14,974 nt of DNA from Deltaproteobacteria bacterium (GTDB lineage: Bacteria; Bdellovibrionota; UBA1018; UBA923). Below are positions 8,020 through 14,928 of the stretch, piece after piece (within the stretch, counting starts at the first letter, position 1; every line of letters starts with the position of its first letter). The translations under genes and the position numbers were made by a program. Below the pieces are notes generated by a model. That model had not been told where the DNA came from. It worked only from the letters and a program-made list of their open reading frames with translations, and made no database searches. The stretch is taken from positions 1 to 14,974 of the forward strand of contig JACQAX010000119.1 of NCBI GenBank assembly GCA_016194795.1, read 5' to 3'.

Positions 8020-10119
8020 ATGAATACGACCACCAGCAACCTCGCGCGCAATTTCGTTGTCTTCGTGCTCTGCCTGTTTCTCGCCTCGGGAGTCGCCGCC
8101 AAACACGCGCTGGCGCTCAAGAAGAAAACAGCGGGACGAGCCGTCGCGGCCAAAACCGAAGAGATGCTGCCCGCCACCGAGGTCAAGTCGAGCCTCGCCA
8201 GCGCCGCCGACTCCGTCACCGACATGTACGTGAGCCACGACTACAAGGCGACAAATCCCAAGGCGCACCCGGGCGAGGACATCCTATCGTTCGAGGCGCA
8301 GATCATCCGCGACTTCCACCACGGCACCGGCGTCTTCTCGCACCTCAAGGGCGTGCCCCCCGAGCAGAAGGGCTTCGTGCTTCGCCGCTACGAGGAAGGC
8401 GACAAGGACGTGACCGAGGCTATGATCGAGATCGGCAAGACGAAAGCCTACAAGCTCGTCCTGGGCATCTTCGACTTCAACCCCGCCTTCGACGGCGTCT
8501 TCAAGGACGGCGAGAAGCACAACTCGGACTTCGAGCACGCCAAGCCGAAGAACGCGCCGATGGCCGAGATGATGCAACGGCTGCAGACCGACGGCCATCT
8601 TCCCCTGAACAACACCACCCACGGCATCGTGAGCCAGCCGCTCTACAACGGCGACATGGCTCCGATCATGCACAACAAGGATCTCATTTTCATCACCTAC
8701 GACACGAAGGGCGCCATCAAGGACCTCGTGCTCTTCACCGGCTCCAACAACATGACGCGCAACCCGCGCTACAACCGCATGCTCCGCATCGTCGACCCGC
8801 TGGCGATCAAGTACATCCTGGCCAACTGCCAGGAGATGGCCGAGCACTTCGCCAAGGGCGAGACAATCAAGGACATGAAGGCCCAGGGCCCGCTGAGGAT
8901 CACGTATAAAGACGGCACGACGGCCGAGTACGCCTTCACCGACGGCAAGTACAACCCCAACGACCGCATCCAGGCCACGCTCGAGCGCGCCGGCAAGGGC
9001 GAGATCAAGATGAAGCGGGCCGTCTTCAGCCAATTCGTCTTCACCGACGGCGACGTGATCGAGGGGCTGCGCGGCGCGATGAAGACCAACACCGAGATGG
9101 ACGTCTTCGCGGTGCTGGACGACAAGTTTCTCGCGCTCGACGAGTACGGCAAGGGCGGCGCGCTCGCCGGCTACCAGACCTCGCCCGAGCACGGCAAGGC
9201 TACGTTCGGCTTCTCCAACGACATGCGCAAACGCATCAAGGCGTTCGGCTACCAGAAGAAAGCCGAAGGGCGCGAAGAGACCGACCCCGACGGCCCGCCC
9301 CTTTCGCGCGAGGTCTGGCACGACAAGACCACCGTCCTCATCTACGAGGAGGACGGCGTCGAGTGGGTCGAGGTCTTCACGGGCTCGTTCAACCTGTCCA
9401 CGAACGGCGCCAACGCCGAGCTGCAAGTGAAGTTTCGCGTTCCGGCCAAATCCGAGTTCGGCCGCATGTTCATCGAGAGCGTCGAGAAGGTCGCAGCCCT
9501 CAACCCCGAGTTCTGCGTCCCGCTCGAGACGGCCGTCTTCCGCAACTACCTCGGCAAGTTCCTCGGCCACAGCATCTTCGAGATCGCGGTGGCCAAGGTC
9601 GAGTCGATCATGAGCTCGCTCCGCGGCGGCAAGTCGAGCCAGGCGATCGAAGAGATGCGCGAGATCGGCGGCGAGCCGACGACGCTCTCCAAGAAGCTTT
9701 CGAAACCCGAGGTCGAAGGCCGCCTGAGCAAGCTAAAGAAGCTCTTCGACTGGCGAGGCAAAAACAACCTGCCGGAGCGCATCTACCCGCAGCAGTTCAC
9801 GGCGGCGGCCTTCGGCATCGGCCACCCCGAGGCTTCGCCTGGACGCGTGATCCAGCAGATGCGCCAGTCGGTTTGGTCGCCGGGCGCCCAGAACGACGCG
9901 CTCGACCAGCGCGCCAAGGAAGCCATGACCGAACTCGGGCTTCCCCTCCCCTCGGAGCGTGACGCCAAAGACGGCGGCGGCGGTGGAACCGAAGGCGGCC
10001 GTCCCCCTCGTGGCCCGCGTGGCGGCGGTGGCGGCGGAAAGCGCGGCGGCAAGGGTGTTGCCGAGGCGTGCGAAGACCCGCTCGTCGATCCGAGCTTCAA
10101 GCCCGGCGACAGCGAATAG
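8020..10119 (+). CDS. Exported phospholipase-D-superfamily protein with glycine-rich tail
   Basis: This 699-residue protein starts with a Sec signal (NFVVFVLCLFLASG; cleavage likely after VAA or HALA). It has the two-lobed PLD architecture. Lobe 1 has H218-N-K220 then G241-S-N-N244; lobe 2 has H434-D-K436 then G455-S-F-N458, followed by LSTNGANAE, a PLD hallmark. FVFTDGDVIEGLRGAMK (339-355) is a typical lobe-2 start. The Asp of canonical HxKx4D is absent from its place in both lobes; acidic residues occur a few positions later (D228; E443-D445), and the K-to-GS gap is 19-21 rather than 12. Residues about 500-640 are helical with no recognised domain. Residues 650-680 are rich in Gly, Arg and Lys. 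It could be a phospholipase, a nuclease or another phosphodiesterase. GGGAG lies 11 bases upstream of the ATG, a long spacing. No operon partner is seen. Confidence 0.85.
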   Translation: MNTTTSNLARNFVVFVLCLFLASGVAAKHALALKKKTAGRAVAAKTEEMLPATEVKSSLASAADSVTDMYVSHDYKATNPKAHPGEDILSFEAQIIRDFHHGTGVFSHLKGVPPEQKGFVLRRYEEGDKDVTEAMIEIGKTKAYKLVLGIFDFNPAFDGVFKDGEKHNSDFEHAKPKNAPMAEMMQRLQTDGHLPLNNTTHGIVSQPLYNGDMAPIMHNKDLIFITYDTKGAIKDLVLFTGSNNMTRNPRYNRMLRIVDPLAIKYILANCQEMAEHFAKGETIKDMKAQGPLRITYKDGTTAEYAFTDGKYNPNDRIQATLERAGKGEIKMKRAVFSQFVFTDGDVIEGLRGAMKTNTEMDVFAVLDDKFLALDEYGKGGALAGYQTSPEHGKATFGFSNDMRKRIKAFGYQKKAEGREETDPDGPPLSREVWHDKTTVLIYEEDGVEWVEVFTGSFNLSTNGANAELQVKFRVPAKSEFGRMFIESVEKVAALNPEFCVPLETAVFRNYLGKFLGHSIFEIAVAKVESIMSSLRGGKSSQAIEEMREIGGEPTTLSKKLSKPEVEGRLSKLKKLFDWRGKNNLPERIYPQQFTAAAFGIGHPEASPGRVIQQMRQSVWSPGAQNDALDQRAKEAMTELGLPLPSERDAKDGGGGGTEGGRPPRGPRGGGGGGKRGGKGVAEACEDPLVDPSFKPGDSE

Positions 10120-10150
10120 GTTAGGCCATGACCGCAACCGGTACAGTCAC

Positions 10151-10167
10151 CCGTTAACCGGTATCCG
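10151..10167 (+). repeat. 17-bp direct repeat, left copy
   Basis: CCGTTAACCGGTATCCG occurs here and, identically, at 10465-10481. The two copies are 314 bases apart and bracket the four-helix element. A 17-base exact match is unlikely by chance in this window, although both flanks draw on a small set of related motifs. Confidence 0.8.
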
Positions 10168-10197
10168 GTTCCGGGACCGTAACCGATCCCGGAACCG
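10166..10197 (+). repeat. Hairpin, left side of the element
   Basis: CGGTTCCGGGA (10166-10176) and TCCCGGAACCG (10187-10197) form a perfect 11-bp stem around a 10-base loop. No T-run follows, so it is not a standard intrinsic terminator, though it could still protect or end the PLD transcript. Confidence 0.7.
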
Positions 10198-10212
10198 CTA
10201 AGCCGCTAACCG

Positions 10213-10401
10213 TTACCCTGGCGTGGGATGGACTAGGCGATAGATCATGCCGCCGAGCCTGTGAGCTACTGGGATGGCTTCTTCGGCTTTAACGATCTGA
10301 AGCAGTGCTTGAGTTTCACGCATGGATCCAAACGCGAAGCGCAAGCGGTGTTCGATCTTACGCGAATCCAAGACAAGCAGCTCATCGACAAAGCTGACCA
10401 C
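10213..10401 (-). CDS. Four-helix-bundle-like peptide, minus-strand copy (probably truncated)
   Basis: The reading frame encodes 62 residues from GTG 10401 to TAA and remains open upstream into the flanking repeat. Residues 12-25 (DSRKIEHRLRFAFG) then S26 resemble the family pattern of a helix ending in A-x-G-S. They are followed by MRETQALLQIVKAEEAIPVA and end in GGMIYRLVHP, like the last helix of four-helix-bundle proteins. Family members are usually about 115-130 residues; the first two helices are missing. No Shine-Dalgarno is evident. It may be a decayed remnant or a real small gene, and it lies in exact codon register opposite the plus-strand copy. Confidence 0.4.
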   Translation of the reverse strand: MVSFVDELLVLDSRKIEHRLRFAFGSMRETQALLQIVKAEEAIPVAHRLGGMIYRLVHPTPG

Positions 10402-10446
10402 GTAGCAGCGTGCCTGTATCGCCTGGTCTACAAGCCGGCGCCGTAA
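10261..10446 (+). CDS. Four-helix-bundle-like peptide, plus-strand copy (probably truncated)
   Basis: The frame encodes 61 residues from GTG 10261 to TAA; an in-frame stop lies at 10234-10236 and there is no ATG between. NDLKQCLSFTHGSKREAQAV around residues 11-30 resembles the family's F-x-x-x-L-x-I-A-x-G-S-x-x-E block, and the end, CLYRLVYKPAP, matches the minus-strand peptide's IYRLVHPTP. Shared positions between the two peptides include L-x-F, G-S, R-E, Q-A, a central Ala and Y-R-L-V. No ribosome-binding site is apparent. The first half of the family fold is missing, so a remnant is the cautious reading. Confidence 0.4.
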   Translation: MSYWDGFFGFNDLKQCLSFTHGSKREAQAVFDLTRIQDKQLIDKADHVAACLYRLVYKPAP

Positions 10447-10448
10447 CC

Positions 10449-10485
10449 GTAACGGGTACCGGTTCCGTTAACCGGTATCCGTTAC
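10449..10485. repeat. Hairpin, right side of the element
   Basis: GTAACGGGTACCGGTT (10449-10464) pairs with AACCGGTATCCGTTAC (10470-10485) across a 5-base loop. The stem has 16 pairs with one mismatch, which would be G-U in plus-strand RNA. It starts three bases after the plus-strand small frame and ends 15 bases beyond the 3' end of the minus-strand M16 operon, so it could also stabilise or end that transcript. There is no T-run on either side. Confidence 0.75.
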
Positions 10486-10500
10486 CCGTAATCCTCAAAG

Positions 10501-12036
10501 CTACTTATCGAAAACGCTCTCGGAAGAGATGACCGAGATCCGCTCAGGCGCAAGCCCCAGCGGGTAGGTCGAGATGACCTTATCCTCAGCCAAGACCTCG
10601 GGAGCCTTCGTCACGCCGCTCGCGTAGGAGATCTCGCACTTGGCCCCGAGCACCTGCTCGCGGTACTTGTCGGGATCGGGCGTCACCACCACCATGTCCA
10701 TGCGGTCGGGATGCAGGTACTTCTTGATGACCGCGTTCACCCTGGCGTGGGTTGCCGCCTGCGCGCCCTTTTGAAGGCGCGCCAGGTAGTCGCCCTTGAG
10801 GCCGTAGAAGACCGAGTCCACCGCGTAGCCCAAGCGACGCTCAAGTCCCGTGGCAAGCAGTGGCGCGTTGCCCACGAGATGGCTCTTGGTGAGGTCGAAC
10901 TCCGCCTTGGTCAGGCCCTCGGTGGCGAGCAGGTTGGTCTCGCGATAGATCTGCCGGAGCAGGAAGCACCCGTTGGGCATGGTCGTCGGGCGCGCCCAGA
11001 CGGTAAAAGCCTGGCGTGTGCGCGCCGCCTGCGTGGGCTCGCTCAAGTGATGGCCGCCGGCCGGAAAATCCTCGGCGTACGAGTAGGTGCCGTAGTTCAG
11101 GCCGCGGATCTCGCGCACGTGGCTCATGAGGCGGCCGACGAACGAGCGGTGCTTGCCGAACGCCCAGCTCGCCAGATACAGGTCGCCGAACTCGGGGCTT
11201 GCGCGGTTGAGCGGGATCGGCTGACCGAGGTGCGCGCCGACGGCGTCGAACGGCCCTTTGACGATCGTAAGCCTCACGCCCTCTTTGGCGGGCGCCGCCG
11301 GAATCTCGGCGCGGTCGCTCGTGCCTTCGGGAAGCTTGCCAAACGCCGCCTTGGCACGCGCAAGCAGGCGCGGGCTCACCACGCCGGCAATGCCGACGGT
11401 GAGCCTGCGGCGCGTGAACATCGAGCGATAGAACTCGCGAACCTTGTCGATGGTCACGCCGCCCACGCCCTTAACCGTGCCCTGCACGACGTGCGCGTAG
11501 GGATGGCTCGGGCCGTAGATCACCTGATCGAGCGCGGCCTTGCCGAGCTCTTCCTGGTCTTCGCGCGGCAGCTGCTTTGAAAGCGCGTCGAGCTCTTCGG
11601 CCTTCAGGCGATCGAGCTCGGCCGGCGCGAACGCCGGCGCGAGGATGAGCTGGGCCAGCACGCCGAAGACGGTCTCGGCATCGGCTCCCGTGGAGGTGAC
11701 CGAAAGCGAGACCTGCTCTTTTTCGGCGCTCACGCCGATGTCGGCCGAAAGCGGGAAGAGAAAATCCTCGAGCTCGGCGCGCGTGCGCGCCGGGAGCTTC
11801 ATGCCCGCGATGGTCGCCGCCGCGACTCCCCCCTCGCGCAGCATCCGCGCCGTGAGGTTGGCCAGGCCCTCGTCACCCTTGGGGTCGTCGGCCGAGCCGA
11901 CGCGGAAGGTGATGTTGAAGGTCGTGATCGGGAGATCCGAGCTCTTCATGAGGACGAAACGCGGCGAGACGCCCGAGGCGAGAGCCGCGCTCGACGAGAC
12001 GGAGAGTGCCAGCAGAGCGATGAAGATGTTTTTCAT
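10501..12036 (-). CDS. M16-family peptidase-like protein without the zinc motif (non-catalytic partner)
   Basis: This 511-residue protein has a signal peptide (MKNIFIALLALSVSSSAALA) and the two-lobed M16 fold. At the place of the HxxEH motif it reads N60-L-T-A63-R64, so both His ligands and the catalytic Glu are gone. The C-terminal lobe keeps the R311-G-L-N-Y315 element that in M16 enzymes contacts substrate near the active site. In known heterodimeric M16B enzymes one subunit carries zinc and the other carries this R/Y element, so this is probably the partner of the upstream gene product in the periplasm. The ATG overlaps the upstream stop (ATGA, 12033-12036), with no good Shine-Dalgarno, which implies coupled translation. 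Annotation as an active peptidase would be wrong. Confidence 0.88.
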   Translation of the reverse strand: MKNIFIALLALSVSSSAALASGVSPRFVLMKSSDLPITTFNITFRVGSADDPKGDEGLANLTARMLREGGVAAATIAGMKLPARTRAELEDFLFPLSADIGVSAEKEQVSLSVTSTGADAETVFGVLAQLILAPAFAPAELDRLKAEELDALSKQLPREDQEELGKAALDQVIYGPSHPYAHVVQGTVKGVGGVTIDKVREFYRSMFTRRRLTVGIAGVVSPRLLARAKAAFGKLPEGTSDRAEIPAAPAKEGVRLTIVKGPFDAVGAHLGQPIPLNRASPEFGDLYLASWAFGKHRSFVGRLMSHVREIRGLNYGTYSYAEDFPAGGHHLSEPTQAARTRQAFTVWARPTTMPNGCFLLRQIYRETNLLATEGLTKAEFDLTKSHLVGNAPLLATGLERRLGYAVDSVFYGLKGDYLARLQKGAQAATHARVNAVIKKYLHPDRMDMVVVTPDPDKYREQVLGAKCEISYASGVTKAPEVLAEDKVISTYPLGLAPERISVISSESVFDK

Positions 12037-13373
12037 TTTGCACCGTGGAGGGTGACGGTCGTCTTGTGGTTATTGGTAAGATGCGCTCGGGCTACCGCCA
12101 TGAGCGTCTTGGGCTCGACGTCGCGCAGGCGCTCGAAAATGCGATCCAGCACGCCGAGATCCGGCTCGAAGTTCGTGTACCACGAGACGTTTTTGGCCAG
12201 CGCTTCCGGGCTCGCGAACCAGCCCGTGAGCGCGGCGTTCTTGAAACGCTTCTTGGTGGCATCGAGGCGTTCCTGCGAAGGCTCCTTGGCACGAACGCTC
12301 TCGAGTGTCTTGTCGACGGCGGCTCGCAGCTCCTTCTCTTTGCCTTCACCGGCCTCCGACAGCCTGAGCGACACGAGCCACAGCCCCGGATCGACCGTCT
12401 CTCCGCCGCCCGCCGAAACCGAGTCGAGCCACTTCTTCTCGAAGCGGAACTCCTTCTGGAAGTCGGAGGTGACGCCGAAGAGCATCTCGGCAAGCAGCCC
12501 GAGGGCTTCCGAGTCGGTCGTCTTCGTGCTGAAAGCCGGCACCTTGAACGCAACCTCGAGGCGCGTCTGGGTGGGCTTGTCGAGCCGGACGTCGGCCGAG
12601 CGGCTATCGGTCTGTTCAGGCTCGACCGGTATTTCGACCGGTGCCTCGGGCTTGCCTTCGGCCCACTTTCCGAACTCTTTTTCGATATCCTTCAAGCTCT
12701 TGTTGAAGTCGATGTCGCCGACGAGCACGACCGAGACGTTCGACGGGCGATAGTACCGCCGAAAGAAAGGCCAGACGTCGTTGTAGCGCTCGGTGAACTT
12801 CACGACGTCTTCTTTGTAGCCCATCGTCGTGTGCCCGTAGGGGTGCACCTTGAAGGCGGTCGCGGCCATCTTCTCCTCGAGCAGGAAGTCGGGCTGGGCG
12901 ACGTCTTTGTTGTACTCGCCAAGCACCGCTCCGGCCTCGTCGCGCAGCGCCTTCTCGTCGAACTCGAGGTTGGCGAAGCGATCGGCCTCGGCCGCCAGGA
13001 TCTTCGGCAAATAGATCGAGGCCACGACGCCGTGGTAGTCGGTCATCTCGTTGGAGGTCCAGGCGTTGTTCTCGTTGCCCAGGCGCACGTAGAGCTCGCC
13101 GAACTGCTTGGACGTCATGTTCTTCGTGCCGCGAAACATCAGATGCTCGAAGAAGTGCGCAAAGCCCGTCTTGCCCTTCTCGACCTCGTTGCGGGAGCCC
13201 GCGTGCACCGGAAGCTCGTAGGCCACCACGCCCGGGCTCGGGTACTTCACCATGTATACCTTGAGCCCGTTGGAGAGCGTCACCGCCTTGTGCGGGAGCG
13301 TGAGGATGCCTTCGCCGGCCGAAGCCGTCCCCATCGAGACAACGATCGCGAGAACCATGGAAATTTTCAGCAT
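12033..13373 (-). CDS. M16-family zinc metallopeptidase, catalytic subunit
   Basis: The 446-residue protein has a signal peptide (MLKISMVLAIVVSMGTASA), so it acts outside the cytoplasm. It carries the inverted zinc motif H73-F-F-E76-H77 (FAHFFEHLMFRGT) and the third ligand E153 76 residues later, within E146-x6-E153. The length and fold match M16B half-enzymes that work as dimers. The downstream gene supplies a zinc-less subunit, so an active/inactive heterodimer is likely. Substrates of this group are usually oligopeptides or unfolded peptides; nothing here says which. No Shine-Dalgarno precedes ATG 13373. A weak -10-like TAATCT (13385-13380) lies six bases above it, so the transcript may be leaderless. 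ATG 13358 is an alternative start but would cut the signal's n-region. Confidence 0.92.
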   Translation of the reverse strand: MLKISMVLAIVVSMGTASAGEGILTLPHKAVTLSNGLKVYMVKYPSPGVVAYELPVHAGSRNEVEKGKTGFAHFFEHLMFRGTKNMTSKQFGELYVRLGNENNAWTSNEMTDYHGVVASIYLPKILAAEADRFANLEFDEKALRDEAGAVLGEYNKDVAQPDFLLEEKMAATAFKVHPYGHTTMGYKEDVVKFTERYNDVWPFFRRYYRPSNVSVVLVGDIDFNKSLKDIEKEFGKWAEGKPEAPVEIPVEPEQTDSRSADVRLDKPTQTRLEVAFKVPAFSTKTTDSEALGLLAEMLFGVTSDFQKEFRFEKKWLDSVSAGGGETVDPGLWLVSLRLSEAGEGKEKELRAAVDKTLESVRAKEPSQERLDATKKRFKNAALTGWFASPEALAKNVSWYTNFEPDLGVLDRIFERLRDVEPKTLMAVARAHLTNNHKTTVTLHGAK

Positions 13374-13455
13374 GACCGAAGATTATTCCGCGCGTCCCTG
13401 ATTGGCGAGACGAAATTCGAGGACGACGCTGTGCGCCACGCGCCTACTGAAGTGG

Positions 13456-13484
13456 TCGACTATCGCCAGGGCCCCGGTTACAAT
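13456..13484 (+). promoter_or_regulatory. Promoter of the small exported protein gene (leaderless candidate)
   Basis: TCGACT (13456-13461, 4 of 6 matches to the -35 consensus), a 17-base spacer and TACAAT (13479-13484, 5 of 6 to -10). The ATG at 13492 is eight bases after the -10 box, where transcription itself should start, and no Shine-Dalgarno is present. Confidence 0.55.
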
Positions 13485-13491
13485 TTTGCTC

Positions 13492-13845
13492 ATGAACAAG
13501 ATCTTCGGACTCATGGCACTCGGTGTTTTTGGCCTGAATTCGCCGGGAGCTCTCGAAACGGCGTTCGCCGCCAAGGAGCCCGCGCGCCGCCCTCTCGCGC
13601 CGCCGCCCGCGTCCTTCAAGATCTTCTCGAAGGTCAGCGCGCTCTGGGCCGGCAACCGCGAGCTCTACTGCACCCCCGACCGCGCCATCGCCGAGACGAT
13701 CACCGAGGTCAGGAAACTGCACGAGGTGCGCACGGCCTCTTACGACCCGCGCGCCGGCGAGATCGCCGTCACGCTGAGCGACGGCACGCAAGGAAGCATC
13801 GACATCGAGAACGCCGTCCCGCCCGGGAAACGTTGCCTGGAGTAG
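13492..13845 (+). CDS. Small exported protein of unknown function
   Basis: I do not recognise this 117-residue protein. It begins with a probable Sec signal (MNKIFGLMALGVFGLNSPGA, with cleavage likely near TAFAA at about residues 23-27) and a short Pro-rich linker (ARRPLAPPPA). A compact domain follows, ending NAVPPGKRCLE. The mature part has two cysteines (in LYCTPDRA and KRCLE) that could form a disulfide in the periplasm. The segment DPRAGEIAVTLSDGTQGSID looks like a beta hairpin. I chose ATG 13492 because the frame upstream has no signal-like start and a promoter-like box ends seven bases before it. The gene is divergent from the M16 operon (118 bases between starts) and convergent with the HD-GYP gene, 15 bases away. 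Confidence 0.7.
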   Translation: MNKIFGLMALGVFGLNSPGALETAFAAKEPARRPLAPPPASFKIFSKVSALWAGNRELYCTPDRAIAETITEVRKLHEVRTASYDPRAGEIAVTLSDGTQGSIDIENAVPPGKRCLE

Positions 13846-13860
13846 CCGCGCGGCGGCCCC

Positions 13861-14928
13861 TTAGCCGTATGAAGCGAGCGGAGACGAGACCATCGCCCCG
13901 CCCGAAAAAACCGCGTCGAAGATCTGGTTGAGAAGCCCCGGGTTGAACTCGCAGGCGCCCCCGCCGGCGCCGTTCTCCTCGCCGATCTTGCGCATGGCCT
14001 CGTCGATGGCGACGAAGCCCGGGAGATCCGTGCGGATGAGATGGTCGATCTTGCTTGCGATGGCGACCAGCTGAGCCGGCTCGAAAAGATCCGCCCCCTG
14101 CGCGCCCTGCGGAAAACCGCCGCCGTCGTGCCACTCCTCGTGCTGGTAGACGATGATCTTCACGTTTTCGGAGACCCCGAGCTCGAGGATCTCGAGCAGC
14201 TCGAGCCCCGCGGCCGGGTGCTGACGATAGCGCTCGAGCTCCACCGGCGTGTAGTTGAGCTCGCGCGCGCGCATCGGTAAATTACACGTCGAAAGGCCGA
14301 TGTCGTGGAGATACCCGCCCGTCGCGATGTCGCGCAAGAGCTCCTTGTCGGTATAGCCGATGGCGAGCGCGAGCAGCGCCGAGATGCCGGCGACGTTGGC
14401 CGAGTGGTTCCAGCCCGACGTTTCCAGCGCCCCGACGACGGCCTTGAGCTTGTCGAGCACGCCCGCGTCGACCTCGAGCACCTCGAGCACGCCGGCGGTG
14501 ACCTGGTTGATCTGCTTCTGCATCTGCTCGGTGATCGACTCGTCGCTCGTCTCGTCGGGCGTGAAGCCGAAATGGTTGCAGAGGAGCTTGGCGCTCCGCG
14601 ACTGCAGCTCCTCTTTGCTCGCCGCCCCCGAGAGAAAGTGCGGGTTGCTCATGAGCGACTTCATCGGGCGCACGTCGTCGCCGGGGTTGGCCTTGAGAAA
14701 GGCCTCGAGCTTCGGCTGGTCCTCGCGCTTGTAGAAGAAGCGGTCGCGGAACTCGTGCATGCGCGCGTGGCGCGCGGGCCCGAGCACGGCCTCCTCCTCT
14801 TTATAGAGCAGCATCTTCCCGTTCATCGGCATGTAGATGTACATCTCGATCGGCACGACCTTGTTGGCCGGCAGCTTGTCGATCGGCAGGGGCAGGTACC
14901 CGGGATGTTTTTCGGGCGTACGGCTCAT
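13861..14928 (-). CDS. HD-GYP-type phosphodiesterase with GFP variant motif
   Basis: The protein has 355 residues. Residues about 20-100 form an N-terminal domain I do not recognise (VVPIEMYIYMPMNGKMLLYK, then FFYKRED). Residues about 165-345 are an HD-GYP domain: H175 (NHSANVAG), H208-D209 (GGYLHDIG), H237 (RQHPAAG), H263 (YQHEEW) and D268-G-G-G-F-P273. Metal-binding residues appear complete; the signature Tyr is Phe, giving GFP for GYP. HD-GYP enzymes typically hydrolyse cyclic di-GMP, and some act on other cyclic dinucleotides, so activity is likely but the substrate is not certain. There is no membrane segment. GAGGAG six bases upstream supports ATG 14928, which overlaps a stop of an upstream frame by ATGA. 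Confidence 0.88.
   Translation of the reverse strand: MSRTPEKHPGYLPLPIDKLPANKVVPIEMYIYMPMNGKMLLYKEEEAVLGPARHARMHEFRDRFFYKREDQPKLEAFLKANPGDDVRPMKSLMSNPHFLSGAASKEELQSRSAKLLCNHFGFTPDETSDESITEQMQKQINQVTAGVLEVLEVDAGVLDKLKAVVGALETSGWNHSANVAGISALLALAIGYTDKELLRDIATGGYLHDIGLSTCNLPMRARELNYTPVELERYRQHPAAGLELLEILELGVSENVKIIVYQHEEWHDGGGFPQGAQGADLFEPAQLVAIASKIDHLIRTDLPGFVAIDEAMRKIGEENGAGGGACEFNPGLLNQIFDAVFSGGAMVSSPLASYG

Larger units (their letters stand above)
10131..10490. mobile_element. Palindromic low-GC element encoding four-helix-bundle-like peptides on both strands
   Basis: This region fills the gap between the PLD gene and the M16 operon. Its edges consist of short motifs built from CCGTTAACCGG, GGTTACGG and CCGTAA. 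Its core (about 10207-10446) is visibly lower in GC than all neighbours and is loosely palindromic about GGATCC (10324-10329). Both strands in the core encode peptides resembling the C-terminal half of four-helix-bundle/S23-like proteins, which are known as open frames inside 23S rRNA intervening sequences and as relatives of Avd. Directly repeated 17-mers and strong hairpins flank the core. I see no transposase and no clear target-site duplication, so mobility is inferred from form and composition. The exact ends are uncertain. Confidence 0.5.

Noticed and set aside
8284..9570. 428-codon minus-strand frame opposite the PLD-fold gene
   Set aside because: The plus strand carries a signal peptide and paired HKD/GSxN motifs; the minus frame is Leu/Val/Asp-rich shadow.
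10120..10500. Diversity-generating retroelement accessory gene (Avd is also a four-helix bundle)
   Set aside because: There is no reverse transcriptase, template/variable repeat pair or target gene in the window.
12045..13931. 628-codon plus-strand frame across the M16 gene
   Set aside because: It is antisense shadow: it spans the M16 gene, the intergenic region and the small exported gene out of frame, and contains no recognisable motif.
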